A stretch of DNA of 64,000 bases. It comes from Terrabacter aerolatus (lineage in GTDB: Bacteria > Actinomycetota > Actinomycetes > Actinomycetales > Dermatophilaceae). The position numbers were made by a program, and so were the translations under genes. Shown here in pieces: positions 59,231-64,000 of this stretch; the first letter of the stretch is position 1; every line of letters begins with the position of its first letter. The notes beneath the pieces were generated by a model. The model searched no databases. It was not told where the DNA came from and saw only the letters and a list, made by a program, of their open reading frames with translations. The stretch lies in the NCBI RefSeq assembly GCF_007991735.1, contig NZ_BJYX01000001.1:372001-436000 (forward strand), read 5' to 3'.

Positions 59231-60328
59231 CTATCGGCCGGGACGCGAGGGCTGTTCGTCGGCGGCGAGCACCTCTCCCACCTTGCCCGCGCTCTCGAGG
59301 ACCCGCAGCATGGCGTGCCCGTCCGGCGCCGAGAAGGTCGGCACCGACCGGGCCGCCCAGGACCGGATCGGCGCCTCGATCTTCATCGGGTTGGACAGCA
59401 CCTGCTCGGTCGGCGACAGGTGGCGGATGCAGATGGCCTCGACGCGGTCGGGCCTCGCCTCGGCGAAGTCGGCGTAGATCTGCGGGTCGTGCTGGCCGTC
59501 GTCGCCGACGAGCAGCCACCGGATCTCGGGGAAGTCGCGGGCGAGCCGGTCGAGGCAGCTGCGCTTGTGCGCCTGCCCGCTGCGGAACCAGCCCGTGTTG
59601 GTCGGCCCCCAGTCGGTGAGCATGAGCGGCCCGAGGGGGAAACCGTTCTCGACGAGGAAGCGGTTGAGGGTGGCGGCGGTGTTCCAGGCTCCCGTCGAGA
59701 CGTAGACGATGGGGGCGCCGGGGTGCGCCGAGAGGATGCGGCGGTACATCGGGGCCATTCCCGAGACCGCGTGCCGGGCCTTGCCGCGGCGGACGAAGGT
59801 GTTGAAGGCCGCGATCATCGGGCGCGGCAGCATCGTGGTGATGACGGTGTCGTCGATGTCGCTGACGATGCCCTCGGTCACGCCGTCCGCGACGATGAAG
59901 ACGTCGGCCGCCACCGGGTCGGTGCCCTGCACCTCGACGACGACCTGCTGCCAGCCCGGCGCGAGACCGTGGTCGCGCGCGACGATGTCGACGTGGCCGC
60001 CGCGGTCGGAGCGGCCGTAGACCTCACGGTCGCCCGCCGTGACCTTGACCGGGACGCCGGTGGCCGGCGACGTGATGAAGGCGCGCCAGCCACGGTCGTA
60101 GCGGGCCGGGGTCAGGGCGCCGGTCGCGTCCTGACGGGCCTCGGGCCCCTCGGTGTGCTCCCGGCCCTTGCGGCCCAGCAGGATCCGCGCGTAGACGCGC
60201 ACGAACGACGACGAGCCGTAGCCGACGTGGGTGATGACGCGGTTGCCCCACCCGCGGCTGCGCAGCACGCGTTCGACCTGCTCGTGGACGGTGTCCTCGA
60301 CGATGGCGGCCGCGTGCGGTCGTGACAT
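59231..60328 (-). CDS. App1-family phosphatidate phosphatase-like (DUF2183)
   Basis: 365 residues. IVSDIDDTVITTMLPRPMIA gives the DxDxT nucleophile of the HAD superfamily; MAPMYRRILSAHPGAPIVYV, LMLTDWGPT and LLVGDDGQHDPQIYADFAEA are the remaining motifs. App1 dephosphorylates phosphatidate in yeast; bacterial homologues have unknown substrates. ATG 60328 follows TAGGTT by six bases on the minus strand, so it is a leaderless start. Confidence 0.9.
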   Translation of the reverse strand: MSRPHAAAIVEDTVHEQVERVLRSRGWGNRVITHVGYGSSSFVRVYARILLGRKGREHTEGPEARQDATGALTPARYDRGWRAFITSPATGVPVKVTAGDREVYGRSDRGGHVDIVARDHGLAPGWQQVVVEVQGTDPVAADVFIVADGVTEGIVSDIDDTVITTMLPRPMIAAFNTFVRRGKARHAVSGMAPMYRRILSAHPGAPIVYVSTGAWNTAATLNRFLVENGFPLGPLMLTDWGPTNTGWFRSGQAHKRSCLDRLARDFPEIRWLLVGDDGQHDPQIYADFAEARPDRVEAICIRHLSPTEQVLSNPMKIEAPIRSWAARSVPTFSAPDGHAMLRVLESAGKVGEVLAADEQPSRPGR

Positions 60329-60431
60329 GGCCACAACCTACCCGTGAGGGCTGTCACCCGCGCGAACGCCGGGTTGCCAACAGGTGGACCCCGACGGGCG
60401 CTGGTGCGACGCGGCAGGTTTGATGGTCCGC

Positions 60432-61064
60432 GTGCACCCCATAGCCGAAGTCCTCAGCAAGGCCGCCGGTGGCGACTTCCCCACCGTCGACGGTGGCTGG
60501 CAGCGCGTCGAGCCGTGGCGCCCCGGCGTCGAGGGCGTCGTCGCGTTCACCGGGCACGCCTACCTCGCCGTCGACCACGACGTCTCCGACGGGACGCTCG
60601 TCTCGCTGAGCCCCGACGGCTACGGCGGCGCCAGCAACCCGCGGCTCGTCTCGCGCCTCGCCGGCACCGGCTGGATCGACGCGCTCGACATCATCCTCGT
60701 GGCGCGCGGGACCGGCGGCGAGCCCACCCTCGTGCCGCGAAGCGACCTGCGCAACCACCCGCGCGCCGAGCACGCGACGTCCGTGCGGAGCGACGTCACG
60801 ACGTTCGGGTATGCCGTGCCGGACGACCACACGCTCGTCACCCTCTCGACGGGGCTCGGCGGGCTGCCCGAGGTCGGCCTCGAGACCGACCCGTCCAAGG
60901 ACCACGTCGGCGCCGACGTCGTCCGTGACGCCCTGACGCTCATCCCGGAGGGGGAGGTCGCCGTGGCCGCCTGCGCCCCCGGCAACGCCCGGGCGCTGCG
61001 CGCCTTCCTGTCCGCCGGCTTCGAGCCGGTCGCGTCGGTCCAGCTCTGGCGACCGGAGCGCTGA
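60432..61064 (+). CDS. GNAT-like acetyltransferase-fold protein
   Basis: 210 residues. The C-terminal part PEGEVAVAACAPGNARALRA followed by FLSAGFEPVASVQLWR is the acetyl-CoA-binding end of a GNAT fold; the N-terminal half is variable (FTGHAYLAVDHDVSDGTLVS). GTG 60432 follows TTTGAT by seven bases and is favoured; ATG 60423 is an alternative. Substrate unknown. It is divergent from the App1 gene. Confidence 0.72.
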   Translation: MHPIAEVLSKAAGGDFPTVDGGWQRVEPWRPGVEGVVAFTGHAYLAVDHDVSDGTLVSLSPDGYGGASNPRLVSRLAGTGWIDALDIILVARGTGGEPTLVPRSDLRNHPRAEHATSVRSDVTTFGYAVPDDHTLVTLSTGLGGLPEVGLETDPSKDHVGADVVRDALTLIPEGEVAVAACAPGNARALRAFLSAGFEPVASVQLWRPER

Positions 61065-61119
61065 CCGACACCGGGCCGCGAAACTGGCGGATGTCGGTCG
61101 GACGTGATCGGATCTGCGC

Positions 61120-62193
61120 GTGGACACCGGTGTTGACGAACGAGCTGCGACGCACCGTGGGGCCCGTCGTGGGCTCCGACGTCCGGGTGCCCGCGGTCGC
61201 CTCTGGCCGGTGCTGCCCCTGGCCGCCGCGGCCTGGTGGGTCGGGGGCGCCCTGCCGTGGGTCCTCGACGGACTCGGGTCGAGGTCCCCGAGGGACTGGC
61301 CCTACGACGTCACCACCGGATCGGCCACCGACGGCTACATCACCCTGCTGCCCTTCACGACCGCCCGCCTCGGCCTGCTCCTGACGATCACCCTCGTCGG
61401 CGGCGGGCTCGCGGCGCTGGCCGTGCTGTGGGTGCGCCCGCGCGGTGCCCGACGGCTCGCCACCTCGGCGCTCACCTCGCTCGGGGCGCTCCTCGCCGCC
61501 GCGTACTGCATCGCCCAGTCGGCCGGAGCCACCCGCCAGCTCGGTGGTGACTTCGACCGCGACGACCGCGTCCTGCTCGGCGTGCTCGCCGTCGCCGTCG
61601 TCGGCACCCTCGTCGGCCTCGCCCTCGGGCTGCTCGTCGTGCTCGGTGGACCGGTGTCGCGCGCCCTCGCCGCTGCTCCCCTCGCCGTCGCCCTCGGCAG
61701 CTGGGTCAACGCCGTCGTCGTGGCCCTCGTCGGCCTCGACCGGGCCCTGGGCGTGCTGCGGTGGACCGCGGTCGTCGTCGGGGTCGCGGCCGGGCTGGCC
61801 CTCGCCGGACTCGGCGTGCGACCCGTGCGGCGCCTCCTCGCCTGGGTCGCCGTGCTCGTCGTCGTCACGGTCGCGGCCGCCGGCCAGACGGCCTTCTCCT
61901 ACCTCGCGACCTACCTGCGGCCCCGCACCGGCCTGCCCGACGGGCTGCGCGAGCACGTCCTCGCCAGCCGGGACGTCTTCGTCGCCGCCGTCCGGCCCGA
62001 GAACCAGGCCTGGGGCATCCACGCCGTCGCGGTCGTCGTCGGGGTGCTCGGATCGCTCGCGCTGCGGCGTCGCCCCGGGGCCCGTCCGGCCGGGAAGGAA
62101 GCAGACGGCGAGGCGCCGTCCACGCCCGACCCGGGCACCCGGCCTACGCCCTCGCCTGCAGACGACCGTCACATCGACGCCACGGTCCGATGA
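61120..62193 (+). CDS. polytopic membrane protein
   Basis: 357 residues with about seven hydrophobic helices (for example LLLTITLVGGGLAALAVLWV, LLGVLAVAVVGTLVGLALGL, AVLVVVTVAAAGQTAFSYLA) and an Arg/Gly/Pro-rich C-terminal tail. No family recognised. GTG 61120, short gap to the PBP gene 35 bases downstream. A role in the cell envelope beside the PBP is plausible, not shown. Confidence 0.75.
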   Translation: MDTGVDERAATHRGARRGLRRPGARGRLWPVLPLAAAAWWVGGALPWVLDGLGSRSPRDWPYDVTTGSATDGYITLLPFTTARLGLLLTITLVGGGLAALAVLWVRPRGARRLATSALTSLGALLAAAYCIAQSAGATRQLGGDFDRDDRVLLGVLAVAVVGTLVGLALGLLVVLGGPVSRALAAAPLAVALGSWVNAVVVALVGLDRALGVLRWTAVVVGVAAGLALAGLGVRPVRRLLAWVAVLVVVTVAAAGQTAFSYLATYLRPRTGLPDGLREHVLASRDVFVAAVRPENQAWGIHAVAVVVGVLGSLALRRRPGARPAGKEADGEAPSTPDPGTRPTPSPADDRHIDATVR

Positions 62194-62228
62194 CACGGAC
62201 CCCACGACGCGGCACGTACCGTTGGGCC

Positions 62229-64000
62229 ATGCTCAGGGGATCTCGTGCCAGGACTCTCGTCGCCGTCTCACTCTCGGGGGTGCTCGTCGGCACGCTCGCA
62301 GCCGGGTGCTCGATGTTCGACTCCCCGCCCGACCCCGATGACGCCGCACGCGCCCTCGCTGCCGGCCTGGCCTCCGGCGACCTCGGCGCCGTCACGTTCA
62401 AGGGCACGACCCCGGCCAGGGCGACGGCGTTCGTCACAGCCGCCTACAAGGACCTCGGCACCCTGCGGCCCCAGGTGTCGGTCAGCGAGCTGAGCCACAG
62501 CGACGGTTCCGACCGTGCGACGGCGACGCTGCTCAGCCGGTGGGACGTCTCGACGTCCCCGACGGACTGGACCTACAAGACCCAGGTCAACCTCTCCCTC
62601 GTCGACGCGACGTGGCAGGTGTCGTGGACGCCCGGCATCGTGGCCCCGCAGCTGGCGTCCGACGAGACCCTCGACATCGTGCGCAAGTGGCCCCAGCGCG
62701 CCGACATCGTCGACACCTCCGGCGCCAAGATCATGACCGAGCGCGAGGTCGCCGCCGTCGGCATCGACAAGACCAAGGTGTCCGGCGCCGAGGCCACCGC
62801 CGCGGCGAAGAAGCTGGCGACCCTCGTCGAGATCGACCCGGCGCGCTTCGCCGCCAAGGTCGGCGCGGCCGGCCCCAAGGCCTTCGTCGAGGGCGTCACC
62901 CTCCGCGCGACCGACCCGCTCCTGCAGCGCAACGGCCCTGCCATCGCCAAGGTCAAGGGGGCGCTGACGGTGCCGGCCATGCAGGTGCTCGGCCCGAGCC
63001 GCACCTTCGCCGCCCCGATCCTCGGCACCGTCGGCGAGGCCACCGCCGAGCAGATCAAGGCCTCCAAGGGCACCCTCGAGGCCGGTGACACCGTCGGCAT
63101 GACGGGCCTGCAGTACCGCTACGACGCGCAGCTGCGCGGCACCCCCGGGCTCGCCGTGCAGGCCGTCCGGCGCGGCGCCGACGGCAGCGTCCTCGACAAG
63201 CGCGAGCTCTTCGCCGAGCAGTCCACCGACGGCAAGCCCCTGACGATCACCCTCGACCAGAAGGCGCAGGCCGCGGCCGAGGCGGCCCTCGCCCAGCAGA
63301 CCCAGCACCCCACGGCTCTCGTCGTGGTCCGCGTGTCCACCGGTGAGGTGCTGGCGGCGGCCGTGGGCCCCGCAGCGAACGGCTCGACGCTCGCCCTCGC
63401 CGGCAAGGAGGCTCCCGGCTCGACCTTCAAGATCGTCAGCTCGCTCGCCAACGTGCGCAAGGGCTTCACCGCCGACACCAAGCTGCCGTGCACCCCGACG
63501 CTGACGGTCAACGGGCGCCAGTTCGCCAACTACACGACCTACCCGGCCAAGCACCTCGGTGACATCCCCATGCGCATTGCGCTCGCCTACTCGTGCAACA
63601 CGGCCTTCATCAGCCAGCACGACAAGGTGAGCCAGCAGGACCTCGTCACCGCCGCGCAGTCGCTCGGGATGGGCGAGAAGCTCGACCTGCCGTTCACCGG
63701 CTTCCTCGGCTCGGTGCCGCCGACGGACGATGCCGTCGAGCACGCCGCGTCGTTCATCGGCCAGGGCCGTGTCGAGGCCTCGCCGCTGACGATGGCCCTC
63801 GTCGTGGCCTCCGTCATGAAGGGCCAGACCGTCCGGCCGCAGCTCGTCGCCGGGCTGCCGGCGCTGCCCCAGCCGGCGACCCCGCTCGACCCGGCCGAGG
63901 CGGGCGTGCTGCGAACCGAGATGCGCACGGTGGTCTCGGAGGGGTCCGGCACCGTGCTCAAGCCGCTCGGGGTCGAGTACGCCAAGACCGGGACGGCCGA
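62229..64000 (+). CDS. penicillin-binding protein with MecA-like N-terminus, cut by window end
   Basis: At least 590 residues; the frame is open at the window end. LAAGC near residue 27 is a lipobox. An NTF2-like (MecA-N) domain follows, then a dimerisation region and the transpeptidase domain: STFK with Ser398/Lys401, SCN at 455-457 and KTG from residue 586, just before the edge. Makes peptidoglycan cross-links, possibly with lowered beta-lactam affinity as in other MecA-N proteins. ATG 62229 follows TACCGT by six bases. Confidence 0.9.
   Translation, partial: MLRGSRARTLVAVSLSGVLVGTLAAGCSMFDSPPDPDDAARALAAGLASGDLGAVTFKGTTPARATAFVTAAYKDLGTLRPQVSVSELSHSDGSDRATATLLSRWDVSTSPTDWTYKTQVNLSLVDATWQVSWTPGIVAPQLASDETLDIVRKWPQRADIVDTSGAKIMTEREVAAVGIDKTKVSGAEATAAAKKLATLVEIDPARFAAKVGAAGPKAFVEGVTLRATDPLLQRNGPAIAKVKGALTVPAMQVLGPSRTFAAPILGTVGEATAEQIKASKGTLEAGDTVGMTGLQYRYDAQLRGTPGLAVQAVRRGADGSVLDKRELFAEQSTDGKPLTITLDQKAQAAAEAALAQQTQHPTALVVVRVSTGEVLAAAVGPAANGSTLALAGKEAPGSTFKIVSSLANVRKGFTADTKLPCTPTLTVNGRQFANYTTYPAKHLGDIPMRIALAYSCNTAFISQHDKVSQQDLVTAAQSLGMGEKLDLPFTGFLGSVPPTDDAVEHAASFIGQGRVEASPLTMALVVASVMKGQTVRPQLVAGLPALPQPATPLDPAEAGVLRTEMRTVVSEGSGTVLKPLGVEYAKTGTA

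Larger units (their letters stand above)
3174..60816. repeat. dispersed octamer GTATGCCG / CGGCATAC, 32 exact copies
   Basis: Plus-strand GTATGCCG at 4805, 6522, 7013, 8112, 13217, 13685, 21371, 25733, 36164, 40067, 43093, 43368, 45175, 50142, 51119, 53759, 55296, 58839, 60809. Minus copies (CGGCATAC on the plus strand) at 3174, 6666, 13240, 18430, 24656, 32067, 36055, 40088, 44835, 51394, 52526, 55831, 58583. From 72% G+C about two are expected in both strands of 64 kb. Copies form the arms of two terminator hairpins and overlap promoter or start sites at 32067 and 18430. In genes it usually reads TAT-GCC (Tyr-Ala). Confidence 0.85.

Noticed and set aside
3174-60816. GTATGCCG as a strand-polar FtsK or Chi-type signal
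   Set aside because: It occurs on both strands in similar number (19 and 13) and is paired in terminators, which argues against a polar signal. A full-genome skew test would settle it.
1-64000. Search for tRNA, rRNA, insertion sequences, prophage and integrase genes
   Set aside because: No clover-leaf, transposase, integrase or phage structural pattern was seen on reading.

Overview
The window is about 72% G+C, has many GTG starts, tightly overlapping genes (ATGA and GTGA junctions) and families typical of Actinobacteria: DUF222 HNH nucleases, mycothiol-dependent MDMPI enzymes, PPOX/F420-type flavin enzymes and a BldC-like regulator. It reads as ordinary chromosome of a high-GC actinobacterium. 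Micrococcales, perhaps Intrasporangiaceae, is a guess from overall character. I see no rRNA, tRNA, CRISPR array, insertion sequence, prophage or plasmid backbone. The left end cuts a GlxA-type gene and the right end cuts a penicillin-binding protein.

Layout. 0-6.4 kb: VOC protein, SOS-boxed DUF222 HNH nuclease, EamA exporter, cysteine dioxygenase-rhodanese pair, divergent LysG/LysE exporter pair. 6.4-13.5 kb: zinc-ribbon mini-gene, a repeat-rich possible attenuator, a 52-aa ORF coupled to a large AAA-LuxR regulator, an Mg2+ P-type ATPase, DUF2853 and CsbD stress proteins. 13.5-17.5 kb: alkaline-shock (Asp23/Gls24, DUF2273, membrane-anchor) cluster divergent from an ECF sigma factor. 17.5-24.6 kb: DUF3800, a free-standing CarH-like B12 domain, LysR/MFS pair, SDR, BldC-like, PPOX and MDMPI enzymes with MarR. 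24.7-32.1 kb: a five-gene translationally coupled operon SWIM-DUF5691-MoxR-DUF5682-VWA. 32-40 kb: P-loop kinase, thymidine kinase, phosphotransferase and a 1845-aa single-chain acyl-CoA carboxylase. 40-45.8 kb: sulfite-oxidase-like/flavin reductase/DUF6510 operon, enoyl-CoA hydratase and acyl-CoA ligase, YdcF. 46-50.4 kb: lipoprotein nuclease, DUF457 membrane protein, an internally deleted tautomerase, small catabolic-type enzymes and TetR. 50.4-64 kb: GNAT, AAA ATPase, pdxY, GntR-DUF1648, rhodanese, dispanin-like protein, lipoprotein, secreted phosphoesterase, Fpg/Nei glycosylase, App1 phosphatase, GNAT-like protein, membrane protein and PBP.

The strongest window-wide signal is the octamer GTATGCCG/CGGCATAC. 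I count 32 exact copies (19 plus, 13 minus) where base composition predicts about two. It forms the arms of two terminator hairpins, overlaps promoters and one start codon, and accounts for most TAT tyrosine codons, which are otherwise rare here. The pattern resembles DNA-uptake sequences of Neisseria and Haemophilus, a comparison not a proof. Other highlights are the Wx9EH B12 photoreceptor-like protein, the MoxR-VWA operon, the deleted tautomerase, the three-copy CTACCTCAG element, and frequent leaderless promoters with a -10 hexamer 6-7 bases before the start codon.
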